DNA from: Macrotrachela quadricornifera
Taxonomy: Eukaryota; Rotifera; Eurotatoria; Philodinida; Philodinidae
Length of the DNA: 64,000 bases
Assembly: GCA_022393335.1 (NCBI GenBank)
Contig: JAJEKB010021741.1
Coordinates: forward strand, 1,153,274 to 1,217,273
Direction: 5' to 3'
Shown here in pieces: positions 21,995 through 34,045 of this stretch. The position numbers were made by a program, and so were the translations under genes. Numbering within the stretch: the stretch's first letter is position 1; each line of letters starts with the position of its first letter. Under the pieces are notes generated by a model. That model was not told where the DNA came from. It did no database searches and was given only the letters and a program-made list of their open reading frames with translations.

Positions 21995-23555
21995 TTCAGA
22001 AAGAAGCTGCAGACACAACAACAGCAACCACTGTACCTTCTACATTAATGGCAACACCATCAACAACTACTAAGCGACCATCGGTTCCATTTTCTGGTCC
22101 TGGTAAGTTTAAAATATTCCACTTTTTATTCACGTTGAAACTCTACCGGATTAGCTCGCAAATCAATCCAGACAAATAAACTACTCATTTTGATACAGCA
22201 ATCTCGTTTTTTTACAGAAATTGTATACATTTTTAATTCCGAAGTGGTAAAAAGAAAGAGAACCCGTCAGTTTTTGTTTTGCGATATACTTAACTGTCCC
22301 GAACTTTGGCGCGAAATCGCTGATGAAAACATCTCTTTTCATTTTTCTTTTAGGCCCACTTCAAAAACTTGAATGGTATTACTGTGATAATGTACAACAA
22401 CAAGTGGATATACTTTATTTTGATGTTACACCAATGCCATTACATCGTCCGGGTGATGCCAAATCCACTTTAATAGCTGATTTAAAACATGATCTAAGTA
22501 AATTATAGAAATATCCTAAACACATTTTAAATCTGCTTTGGTTGGAAAGACAAGCTTTGGAATTTGTGTAACAATGAACAACGAATTTTGAGAATCATAC
22601 CATTAAGATACTAGCACATGATATACTCGCATTTCATTGCTGAACTACTAAGAGGTCGTTTAATTCAAGTTGTTTTCAGCTTTTGCTATTTCTTTCAAAG
22701 ATAATTTTTCAGTCAGATTTTTAATTATATACTATCAAGAGGAGTCATGTGTAGAGTCCTTGAAACGAGATAACTCATCATTTCGCTTTATCGAAAGGGC
22801 AAAAAAGCGATATTTCCAGAGCTGTCAAATGGATCACAACAATCAACTCCATCTCCTGGTTTCACTGGTTTTTTTACGTTGACTGTAGTGATCAGCTGAC
22901 AGCTCTAGATATTTTGGTACTGAAGTACGAGTGAATTACTAACGATTTCTATGACACTTTACCAATACTTAATCTTACCTGATTTGTATTTCATCTTTAC
23001 TTCGGTATTGAAGTATCACTCTTCTCCTTCTGTTATTGACATCTCAGAAAAACAATCTAACTTGTCTATGCCCATGATTAAACAGATCCATTTTTGATAT
23101 ATAGTAAGTCAGAACAATAATACATTAAGAAATAGTGATGTCATTCTAGCTTCAGCTTTTTCCTTTTTTTAGAGCAAGTTATAAAGACCAAGCTGACCAT
23201 TAAAAGACGTGTATCTGGTATAACACTGCCGGTGAATTGCTATAAGGTTGAAGGAGAAGGGATTGGTTCTTGCGAATACAAGGATTTATGTGTTTTATTT
23301 CAGCGATTTTTCCCAATATTTAATCCTGAAAATTGTCCGTCAGAATTATTAAAGCACAATATTGACTGCAAATGCCCATTTAATATACCAACACAACGTT
23401 TAATCATTAACCAGTTATTTCTTCTCAAAGAGCTTAACTCCTGGAATTTTATGAACTGTGGTGATTATAACGTCAGAGTTGAAGCATCTGACATAGATGG
23501 ACCTGTGACATGTCTAGAACTGAATTTTTCAATCCATAGAAGTCGTTCATGTTGA
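21995..23555 (+). CDS. Ganglioside GM2 activator-like (ML-type) lipid-transfer protein, 5' end incomplete
   Basis: Exons 21995-22102, 22354-22497 and 23173-23555 (TGA) join in phase through GTAAGT/GTAAAT donors and TTTTAG acceptors. Exon 1 here is a Thr/Pro-rich linker. The rest matches the GM2A fold: WYYCDN at the start of the domain, PVNCYKVEGEGIGSCEYKDLC, ENCPSELLKHNIDCKCPF, then GDYNVRVEASDIDGPVTCLE. The Cys spacing fits the family's disulfides. GM2 activators extract glycolipids from membranes for lysosomal hydrolases and are secreted or lysosomal. The signal-peptide exon upstream was not found. The acceptor could also be at 21999/22000. Intron 2 (22498-23172) is unusually long for this genome and carries a short inverted repeat. 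Confidence 0.75.
22810..22920. repeat. Short inverted repeat inside the GM2-activator-like gene's intron 2
   Basis: The left arm, about 22810-22850 around CCAGAGCTGTCA and GATCACAACAATCAAC, pairs with 22877-22920 around GTTGACTGTAGTGATC and TGACAGCTCTAG. The loop is under 30 bases. It probably represents a small insertion in the long intron. Confidence 0.5.
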
Positions 23556-25863
23556 CAGTGAGTTAAATACAAAGAAAAAAAAAAGTTAAATTCTGTTGAA
23601 TCATTTTAGCTATGCATGAACATGTAAGGGGGTGAGGGTGAGTTTAAAAGATAATTCCAAGTTACTTACCACGCGTTTTGTCCTTGCTTAAGAGTCAGCA
23701 TGCTTTTGGTGATAGTTCGGCATATTAACAGTAACAATGTTTTGGATTGGTTGCAATACAGCGGTTTTGCAGGACATATTTATAGTAAATATTTAAGTGG
23801 ATATGTTTTAGCTTTGGTTAACTTTTAAAGTCTTATAATTGAACGATCAGTTTGGAAAGACGTGTTAATCTGGAAAGAAAAAGGGCCTTAATACTTAGGT
23901 CTGACCAAAAGTTCTGGGATTTTTTAAAAAAATATAAAGAGAAAAAAAGTTCGAGCTTTATTTTATTAAATGTTTAAAATACCCACCATGATGATTTATG
24001 CAAAGTTCTATACTTTCTAGCAGTTCGTCAAAATTTTTTTAAAATTCTTCTTTTGGAATATTGAGGGCAAGAGGCATATATACATATAGAAGAATGTCTG
24101 TATGTTCGCTATCTGTTCAGTTCCTGTAATAGCTAGCATCACCAAACTTTTCATGATACTTTCTTAGATCCAAAGGAAGGTCAAGAGAGGATTGACATGA
24201 CGAGAAGAGGTAGGTGATGGACTGGGTGAAATTTCATTATCTCTTACCAGAGAACACGTAGGAGGCATTTGTGTTATCCATCAACTGAGATTGAAAGGAG
24301 AACACACACTGGGCTTGTCATCACTGTACACAAGAGAAGGTGGAGTATTGAAGTACACTTATGTTTGATTGATCTATTCTTTGATCGATCAGTAATATTC
24401 ATTTTGTCGAGCTTTTGATGATGATGATATTTTACAACAAGAAAAACGTTTTTCAAAGAGATTTTCTTCTATGAAACAGCCTGAAGAGGATTTAAAATGT
24501 CAACCAATAGTTTTCTGTTAGAAATGATAATCTATATGTATCTGTAAAGATTCTGTTACTTGGCATACTGTCACAACTGACATGTGATGAGTACCTCTCA
24601 GTAACGCTACAAGAGTTATTGTATTAGAATAAACGCAATGAATCTAAGGCTAGAAGAGGTTTAATTTCCGTTTTCGACTAAAATAGGATAGAACCAGGAT
24701 AGTCTCAAGATTGGACTAGAGTAACGATAGGACTACGATATAGACAGGATCAGGAGACAATCTGAAACGCGATTGTGATTGAATTGAGATCGAAATTGCA
24801 CCAGAATCTAAATGAGATAAAACCAAAACGGAAGACTAAAATGAGATCTGAACAAGAATTGCATTGGACATAAGATAAGATTAGGTACATTGAGGACCAG
24901 GTTAGGAGCGAGTTTGTGATATAGCCGACATCTTTTTCTTCTTTCATCCAAATCGAAATCGAAAAGACTGACTATACACGTATCTTGATTCAAAACGTCT
25001 ACTCAGAGAATTCGTCTAAATGGTATTAATTAAGTGTCAAAGCAAAGATAGATAATACAGGACTTAAATTCCGACTTTTTTCTAATGCACATGAGCAATG
25101 GCTAAAGGGAGACCATAAAACTGTTGTTTTCGGATATGTAAAATGTGCAACATTTCGTTTTTTCTAACCATCATCGGAAACCTCTGCTAATTATATTATA
25201 AAATAATAAATAAAAATATAACTGTTTTCGGATAAAATTTTTATATAATTGAAAGTTTGAAAGCATATCAAATTAAAAATAGAATATATTAGATATTAGG
25301 TGTAATATATATTTTCCCTTTCTAACATATTCCCGATGAAGTATTTTCCTTTTCTGTCACTTATATTGTTACTAAAGACGGTATTATAAAGAAAAATTTC
25401 CGTTTCATATTGTTACTTGATTTTATCACATCCAATTTCGCGTTAGTACGTTCTTTTATCACGAATACACTACCAGCAATAACTTTTATGTAAGTATATC
25501 ATATTTATATCAATTTTAAATCGATTGATACTTGTAAATGCGACAACGACTACATCAAAACTTGACGTCAACGCAAGAAGAAAGATCGAAAATATTATAC
25601 AAAATGTCACGAAGAAGATTGCGTGAAATGTAAAAACTGCTGACTGCTTTTTTTACTAGTATTCATATTCCTACACTAAACTATTAGACAAGTTCTTTGT
25701 AGCCCAATCATCCATTTTGTATTCATAGAAACTGTTGAATATCTAAAGGCTTCATCCTTAAACTTCTTTGTCTTCTAGTTTATCTATCGGTAAGATAGAT
25801 TATGAATAGTATTAAAAGAACATTGCCAATATTGGTAGAGTAGAGAAAATATATTTTTCGAAA
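23556..25863. other. Intergenic, only a possible transposon end seen
   Basis: Apart from the mariner-like end at 23893-24070, there is nothing supportable. Many short frames between 24270 and 24993 overlap in several phases and have no family resemblance. Confidence 0.4.
23893..24070 (-). mobile_element. Possible mariner-like transposon end with transposase C-terminal relic
   Basis: TTAGGTCTGACCAAAAGTTC near 23895-23915 resembles mariner terminal repeats. Reading inward on the minus strand gives NFDELLESIELCINHHGGYF followed shortly by a stop, which has the look of a mariner transposase C-terminus. An upstream stop closes the frame, and no second terminal repeat or catalytic part was found. 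It would be a solo end fragment. Confidence 0.35.
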
Positions 25864-26510
25864 TTATATTGATCTCAGAGAAAAACGATTAGATGAATTC
25901 AAATTAAAATAAACAAACCATTGTATTTTCAACTGTAAAGTGATAAAATCACCTGAACGTTTGATTATGAAGTCAGTACGAAATTGTTCCAACTTGATCA
26001 TGTTTTGTAATTTTCGAATCATCTCATCATTTCCATTATGAATATAAATTTGTAATGAATGGAGATGAGGAATACATGTCATAGTTTTCATCAAAACGAA
26101 TCGTACAAACTTTTCCAAATCTGCTTCTACCATCCAAGTTATGTTGAGATATTCAATTCGAGGACAAAGATCAATAAGAAATTTTGCATATTCAAATATT
26201 CCCGGTAGCCAAACCTTTGTAATTTTATTGTTATTTGACGCTAAACGAAGACTTTTTGTATCTTCATTGAGTAACTTATTGAGTTCTAGAAGCGGTAAAC
26301 GTGATACTCCTAACGAATGTAGATTTGGTAATAGATGTATCAGTGTAAAGAATGTAGAAATGGATACTTCATTAAAGTAAGCATATAAACTATTAATTTG
26401 TAATGCAATTAACATGGGATATAGCTTGTTAATTATTGATATACTTGATGCCAAACAATCATTATTCCATATGGAAAGTTCAATCGTTTGAGAAAATTAA
26501 GTAGAAGATT
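25864..26510 (-). pseudogene. Truncated F-box/LRR-type protein fragment
   Basis: An open stretch of about 200 codons ends with TAA at 25864. It carries Leu-rich segments such as LIHLLPNLHSLGVSRLPLLE, FLIDLCPRIEYLNI and CIPHLHSLQIYIHNGNDEMI. This is the style of the C-terminal part of F-box proteins in large invertebrate families, which select substrates for SCF ubiquitin ligases. There is no in-frame ATG at the start, a stop lies just upstream near 26495, and no F-box or usable acceptor was found 5' of it. I read it as a 5'-truncated gene. An unseen upstream exon would make it functional. Confidence 0.5.
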
Positions 26511-27119
26511 TGTCGATATTTGGTGTCAAATCATGACATGAACTTTGATTATAATATGTCATCATATCTATTTTTTCGTTCAACTTGCACTGCAATTGAC
26601 TAAAATAAACAAAAGCTATCAATATATTAATAATAACAGATTATTCTTCAATATACCGATTGGATTTAATAGAATAAAATATTTTTTTATGACTGAACTC
26701 TAAATGAAATAAAATAAAAATATTTATGTCGAATATCAAAAACTAAGAACGATATTTATTCATTCACTCATACTTCGGAAAATAAAATCTGTAGTAACAT
26801 ATTATAGTTTATTTGTTTTTAATGCGTTTTTGTTTTATTAAAACTTTAGGAAGTGGCATATTTACCTGTATGTTACACAACTTTTGAAAAGACAATTTCA
26901 TATTAATTTTATGAATAATAATTCAAAACTTTGATGAAAATTTAGAGATTTTCTACGCTTTGCAAAACTTGTTCTCTCACTGAAAAAATCTTTATTTTTG
27001 AGTTCCTTAGCAACGCTATTTTTATGGACCCCAATTGATTTCCCTCTTACGTATTTTTTTTCTTGTTTTTGTCTATATTCTTTTATTTATTAATCTGTGA
27101 ACGAGAGCGAGGAAGTAAA
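26511..27119. other. Intergenic, nothing recognised
   Basis: AT-rich and without a usable frame. The second block of the segmental duplication begins at about 27120. Confidence 0.45.
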
Positions 27120-27185
27120 AGAATGTTATACCCTTTTCACGTATACTATATATTCACGTCTAGATTATAATAAAAACATAAAAAG

Positions 27186-28150
27186 TTATTAGGGTCGATC
27201 GTAACAATCATCAATCGCATATTTATAACTACATTTACGATAAGCATTTTGAATTTGTTGTGCTGATAGAAAAAAAAATGTTTGAGATAATAGAGTAGGT
27301 ATATCGACCAAAATTAACCGATATTTACTTCGAAGACTTTCTCTAAAAGAATACCATAAAGTATTATCTAATGGTAATAAATATTTGACACTCGTTGTTG
27401 GCATGTAAAGTACTTTCTTGACGCAATAACATTTGCCAGCACGTAATGTTTTCATCATATTGACTAAATTATAACTAGAACTTTTATCACAAATTAAATA
27501 TAAGTTTTTAATATTCTTAATGGATTGATGGATGGTGTTAATGTATCAGTTATCCACTGATTGATCATTTTTTATCTAAAACCTTTCATCCCAAGACTAG
27601 CACAATATTCAGGAGTAAATGTCCCACATGGGATTGCCTGTGAACCATTAATAGCACCAATAGAATCAAACCTTTTAGGATATGATTTTTAGAATTGGCT
27701 AATTGTGGTCCAATAATCATCATTATCTAGAACATAAAAATGATACATTGATAAGATAATGAACTGATTGTTATTCGTATATATGCAAACCGTTGTGAGA
27801 TGTCATCTGACGAGTTTTTCGCCATTTTAAACCGCTTTCTTTACCATATCTTCGAATAGTGCGTATTGGTACTTTTCTATTTAATTGAGATTCAATATGT
27901 GTTTGGATTATCTTGTGATTAACTCCTACACATTTATGATTCATAGATTTAAAAAAATTCTAAAATGTATTGTTTAACTTCTTTTGTTGTGATTGTACGT
28001 GATTGATGACCTTTTGATTTCGAACTTAATGAACTAGGAGTTTCATTCCATCGTTTGTACCAGTTCACGATCAGCTTGTGACCGCCTTTAACTTTATATT
28101 GTCTAGCTAATGATTTGGAATGTGTATCTATAATACTTATGAGTCGTCAT
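27186..28150 (-). pseudogene. Dead Tc1/mariner (IS630-type) DDE transposase, block III
   Basis: This is the second copy of the relic at 6655-7590. The C-terminal part is longer in frame here (27189-27458), reading from AGKCYCVKKVLYMPTTS through LLPLDNTLWYSF to QIQNAYRKCSYKY. The upstream core and helix-turn-helix pieces are again broken by stops. Because the relic sits in both duplicated blocks, it was already present when the segment duplicated. Confidence 0.65.
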
Positions 28151-31100
28151 TAATTTATATACTTAGTAAAGAGTAAAAGCAAATTTCAAAATAAACAAAA
28201 TTTAAAATGCAACGGGTAGCGAATTTATTCTGTTGGCTTCATTTAAATTAATTGTTATACATCCATATGTATACACGTTCAGCACGTGGATGTGAACATA
28301 TGAACGAAGAAGGAAAAGAAAAAGACTGAACAGAAGGCGTAGTCATTAATAGCACGTGCACGTGTGACTGATACAATATGCCATAAAAAAAGTAGGGAGG
28401 AAAGCAATTAGCCCCCCATAGTAGTTTATTTTATAATTATTTTTGCATGTATAAATACCAAAATCTTGAATTTCTTTCAAAAGATATGTTAGTTGTGATA
28501 TCCAAAATAGGTAACAAAAAGTCCTATCGACTTAATTTGATAAATTTTAGGAAAGTGAAAGAAAGAATGTGCAAAATATTTCTCCTTTCAATAATACTGG
28601 AATTAACAAGGACATTTGAAATAATATCTATGTTTGTGTTTGCTTTCACATAGAAAAGTAATAAAAATATGATGAATTTTAAAGACTTTCCATTAAATTC
28701 TCCACAATATTCAGAAAAAAAAATTTCCTGGTTTATTGTAATCGAATTAGAGAGATACTTTTCTATGATAGCAGTAAACTGAACGCTCTGCAAATAGCAT
28801 AATAATTAACAAAATTAAGTTTTATGTAGGAAAACTCATTGCTGACGAGGGAATTTCTCGAGATGATAGAAAGCTTTTGAATGCAGGCTACTTTTATCTT
28901 ACAGAGTCTAGTGAGTAGTGAAATACGCTCACTTGATTCATTCTCTTATTGCTTTGAGAAAGAGTTATGATCGATTGATTGGTTTCTTTTATCTGTAGCA
29001 GTGTGTGAATAGCGGTAGGAAATGAGTGAGTTTGGATCTGAAATTTTATCCATAACGAGGTCTTATGAACACTCGAATATACTGAAATTTTCACATAAAG
29101 CAAGCCTATCCTTCTTCAGATAATCAATTTTCAAAAAAAATGCCTCTTTCTCGCAGGAAATTAAGATTTATTTAAAAAGACAGTCGTTTTTTTGAAAATT
29201 CATTATCTGAAGAAAGAAGCACCCATTTTATGTGAAAAAGATATAGGCAGGAATGACCATTTTTTGTCCCAATTTTTTTAATTTTTAACCCTCTAAAAAA
29301 TATCGGGGAGCTATTAGAAGTGTTTTATACCACATAGTCTTGCATCATTTCCTAGTTGAGACCCTATTTGACGACTCTCCCTCTGAAGTTCTCCAGGAAT
29401 CGGAAAAAAAAAGTTTTTTTAAATATCTTCAGAAGCTTATCATTGATATGTGATTTTGCACGCTGATCATGAATATCGTATTTATATTTCGATTAAGTTG
29501 AGTTTTGCACCTGAAAAATACATTTTACTGCTAAATGGACTATAATACCATCGTCATATATATTTCATATATTAAATCATTTATATATGAAAACATAGTT
29601 TTTATTCTTTCAACAACAAAATGATTGAGAATCAAGAAGCCACATATACAGTTTGATGCTCTATTCGAATATCGCTTTTAAATAAAAAAAAAAGATGTAT
29701 GATTTTATCAAAATCGTGAAATACTATCAGCCAATATCGAAAATCTTTTTTTTTCACTCCTATTTGGCTGATTTCATGGCAATAGTGTCACTTTCAATTG
29801 AAATAAATATTAGATTTGAAATCATCACCAAAAAACTGAGTCGATCTATATATGTTTCAAATTGTCTCTGTCGAACTTTTGACCTGTGATCTCCTTCAAA
29901 GAGGTACCGAAAAAAATCAATTCAATTAAAACAACTATTTTATTGTTTAGTTACCTCCGATTTTATCTGAAACTAACGTCTTACGGCTTTAGCGTTTGCT
30001 TTCCATTATGCAAATTAATCTTCTATTAAGAACGCCCCCTCCCCTTAGCAAATTCAATCTTTCAAAAAAATACGAAGTTCAATTTTTTTCATAGGAAAAT
30101 GCGCCGGAATCGTAGTTTTCAGGATATCTATAGATTTCCAAAAAACAAATGGATTTTCATAGACTTATCGAAAAAAAACTCGACCTCACTATCATGTGTT
30201 CAAAAAAATTTGTGATTTTTTGAAAATTGAGTTAACTTTTGGTATTATCATTGAATAGAACACTTTTCTATCTATTTTTAAGCACTTCCTAACAGATAAA
30301 GATGTGGATTATCGGTTTATGACTTATCCTTAATATTGAGCATTTGAATTATAAGTATATACTCTATGAATTGGTCTGTCACAACTTAAATTTTTTTTGT
30401 GAAAAAATCCAACAAATATATGAAAAATGAATCTATTATGCGGGTTTTAAAAGTAGTTTTCGTTCTTAATGTCAGATGGATACAGATATTAGGTAGTATG
30501 TTTCACAAGTAGTGGTATCTCATATATTTCTTTTTTACTTTCAAGGGTAAGAGTGGATGTGAATCAGTATATTCATAAAATCCAACAGTATAATAAGAAT
30601 TCTATACACTACTTGAACTAGATGTGAAAAACTAACTGAGCATGATGGGCGATGTCAGTTTACCCTATTTGTAAGAAAGAGAAAAAAAATTTCGAAACTT
30701 ATTTATCGTTTTTCTCAAAACATAGTTTATTGATAGTAAAGTCAAAATAACTCTTGCTGAGTTGAAGATATTTCTAAAATTTCTTTTTTATTTTAAAGGT
30801 TCAAATACGAGTAAACTTTTGTTCGAACGGATTTTTTATAATTGACTCTTAGTCTGAGAAAAGCGAAATTTACTGTTGCTAGGTCACCCGTTTTTGTGGT
30901 GATTTACACACCCTGTCGACTAAAATGTTCATAAAAAATGAATGAAAAAGAATTTTAAAATTCTATTCAGACAAAAGTTGGGCACAGACGTAGTAAACCA
31001 ACTAAAAGTTGGATAAAATATGGCATATTGGACTGAAGTTTTACCAGAAGAGTTTTTCATCAGGTTCTTTCATCACAGAAAATTTCAGCTCGAAAAGACT

Positions 31101-31789
31101 GTTTTAAGTGAATAATTTATTGTAAAGGGGGGGAGGACCCTTAAATTCATTTTTTCCCGTATCTGCTGATTCCAAATATGATATTAATTTCAAATGAAAG
31201 TTAGATTATTGTGATCGAACATTGTCACATATTAATCAAAAATGACATAAATTGAACTTCAAGACTAGTGGTGAGAACAAAACCGCTTTATCAGATATCG
31301 AGTTTCAGTTTGAAAATAATCTCATTAGAAAAATAATATTGAACTATTCATGAAGTAAAAAAATTAAATTTTTCTGATAATTGATTGGTAAAATAACACG
31401 CGACGTACCCTATAGTTAAACAAGCTATTAGATAATGATTCATTTATCTCCATTCTATTTCTTCTTCGATTTCAGTTAGATTTTTCCTTTCATTCTTTAC
31501 TTGATATTGTCCATTTATTCTCCTCTCTTCTTTCTTTTCTGTCTATTACATGTACTTGGGTTTTTCCATTCCGATCTATCATATATGTTGGTTTCTTCCT
31601 TTCTCTCTCTCTACATTCTCCTGACGATATTGAATTAGTCACTTCACAATGCCCATATTTTTTGTATATCAAAGTAAAAATGTTAAATTTTTCATAAAAA
31701 ATTAAAGCAGTTATAATAAATGATAGGTTATTGAATTGAAAATTAGAAAAAATAACGTTCAGTTCGGAATTATTTGTTTAATATTTTGT
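28151..31789. other. Duplicated non-coding stretch upstream of LRR copy 3 terminal exon
   Basis: This is the partner of 7600-10453, with the hairpin at about 29092-29240 and the block-III-specific segment 29590-30313. No gene is supported. Confidence 0.5.
29590..30313. other. 724-bp segment present only in block III
   Basis: Block II reads straight from CATTTATACATG to GGTTTATGAC at about 8968-8972, while here 724 bases intervene. There are no terminal inverted repeats, no clear target duplication and no coding frame of note; a frame at 29695-29889 is short and unremarkable. It could be an insertion here or a deletion in block II. Confidence 0.7.
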
Positions 31790-34045
31790 TCATGTACGAA
31801 TCACAACCTCGGTCACAACGGTATAGGTGGAAGTAACGTTAGAGAGTCCCAATGTGGTGAGAGTCTATGTCAAATAGTGCAGAAATGATAAAATGAAAAA
31901 TTTGAAAGTGAGAATGGATAATCTTACTTTATTTTGTTCTTTAACATTCACAAGATATTCTTTTCCCTTTTCATTGATTTCATTGAATGAAAGATCCAAG
32001 TCAGTTAGTGTCTAAATTGAACGATAAGAGTATGATACAATGAGAAGGTTAGAGAACGAATAGGAATAATATTACTCTATTTTGTTGTAGAGCATTAGCA
32101 AAAAACTCTGCTCCTTGATCGCCAATTTTGTTACGCGAGAGATCTAACTTGGTCAGTGTCTAAATTGAAGAGTAAGAATGTCATAGAATGAAAACACTGA
32201 AGATCAGATAAGCATAATATAACTTTATTTTCTATTAGAGCATTAGAAAGATATTGTGCACCTTCATCATCAATAGAATTATGCATTAGGTACAGTTCGG
32301 TAAGTGTCTGAATAGAAAAATGAATAAATAATTGGAAGAGAAGATTGCAAAAAATGAAGAAGACAACATTACTTCGTTTTGTTTTAAAGCTTCGGCAAGA
32401 TCTTCAGCTCCTTCTGAACCAATATTATTCTCACTGAGATCCAGCGTGACGAGTGCCTGTATGAAATAGTGAGTAACTGGTATAATGAAAAGGTCTAGGA
32501 GATGAAATGTTACTTTGTTTTGTTCTAAAGCATCAGCAAGATCTGCAGCTCCTTCTGAACCAATATTATTACTACTGAGATCCAATGTGACGAGGACCTA
32601 TGTAAAATAATGAATAGCTGGTATAATGAAAAGGTCTAGAGGATAGAGTGTCACTTTGTTTTGTTTAAAAGCCTCAGCAAGATGTGCAGTTCCTTCTGAA
32701 CCAATATTATTATTACTGAGATTCAATGCGACGAGGACCTGTGTGAAATAGTAAGAAATTGGTCTAATGAAGAGTACTAGAGGATAAAATATTACTTTGT
32801 TTTGTTTTAAAATCTCGGCAAAATGTGCGGCTCCTTCTGAACCAATTCGATTCGTTTCAAGACCCAATCCGGTTAGTATCTATATGAAGTAGTTACTAAC
32901 TCGTAAAGTGAAGAGGACTGAATAATAGTGTTACTTTGTTTTGTCGTAGAGCTTTGGCAAGATATTTTGCTCCTTGAGAATCAATTTTATTATACCCAAG
33001 ATCCAATGTAGTCAATGTCTGTATTAAATAATCAATGAATGATAAGAAGAGAAGGTTGAAAAATAAAAGAACATTGTTACTTTATTTCTTTTCAGAGCAT
33101 TAGCAAGACGTTGTGCTCCTTGGTCGCCTATTGAACCACCGGTGAATAGTAATGTAGTGAGTCCCTATATAAAATAGTAAATAAATGATTGAGTGATAGA
33201 ATGAGACAACTGAGGAAGGAGAATGAAAGAAATAGTATTACTTTGTTTTTTTTTAGACCTTTGGCAAAACATTCTGCACTTTGATCACCGACATCTTTGT
33301 CGTTAGCGAGAAGTTCCAGTGTGGTGAGTGTCTGTATTGAATAGTAAATGAATAAAAGGCCAAAAAAGTTTAGGAAGAGAGGAAAGATAATCGTACTTCA
33401 TTTTGTTGTAGAACACTAGCCAGATGTTGCATTCCTTGAATAGTGAATGAATCCGAACTGAGGTTTAATGTGGTGAGTGTCTTTATGAAATATTTAATAA
33501 TTGATGGAATGAGAAAAATGAATGAAAGATATTATGTTACTTTATTTTGTCGTAGAGCATTGGCAAGATGCTCCATTCCTTGATCACCGATACTGTTACT
33601 GCAAAGATCCAGTGTTGTGAGTGTCTTTATAAAATAGAAAAGAAACGATAAAATGAGAATATTATGGACAAGTATAGACAATCTTACGTTGTTTTGCAGC
33701 AGTGCACTGGCAAGATGTTCTACACCTTGATCGCCGATTCTATTACTTCGAAGATCCAGTTCGACGAGTGTCTGTATGAATTATTTAATGAATAGAAGAA
33801 TGAGATAATCCTTACTTGATTTTGCTCTAAAGCACTAGCAAGATATTTTGCTCCTTCATCACCAATGAGATTCTTGCGGAAATTTGCGCTCGTAATTGTC
33901 TGTATGAAATAGCGAGGAAGTGAAAGAAAAGAAAGATAGAAGAATGGAAAAATAATGTTACTTTATTTTGTTTTAGAGCATTTGCTATAGGTTCAAATTG
34001 TTCGTCTGTCATGCGTTTCCCTCCATATTTTATATTGGTCTGTTC
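31790..34045 (-). CDS. Leucine-rich-repeat (ribonuclease-inhibitor type) protein, copy 3
   Basis: Sixteen exons on the minus strand: 33962-34045, 33816-33899, 33688-33771, 33541-33624, 33397-33480, 33242-33331, 33081-33164, 32935-33018, 32796-32879, 32655-32738, 32514-32597, 32373-32456, 32224-32307, 32076-32159, 31928-32011, terminal 31790-31864 (TGA). All internal exons are phase-0 single-LRR modules of 84 nt (one of 90), and the frame is intact throughout. The first ATG, at 34010-34012, gives about 435 residues starting MTDEQFEPIANALKQNK. Four consecutive modules (32373-32879) are spaced at 141 nt, against six in copy 2 and three in copy 1. As for copy 1, the LRR type suggests a protein-binding solenoid; no other domain is visible. 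Confidence 0.8.
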
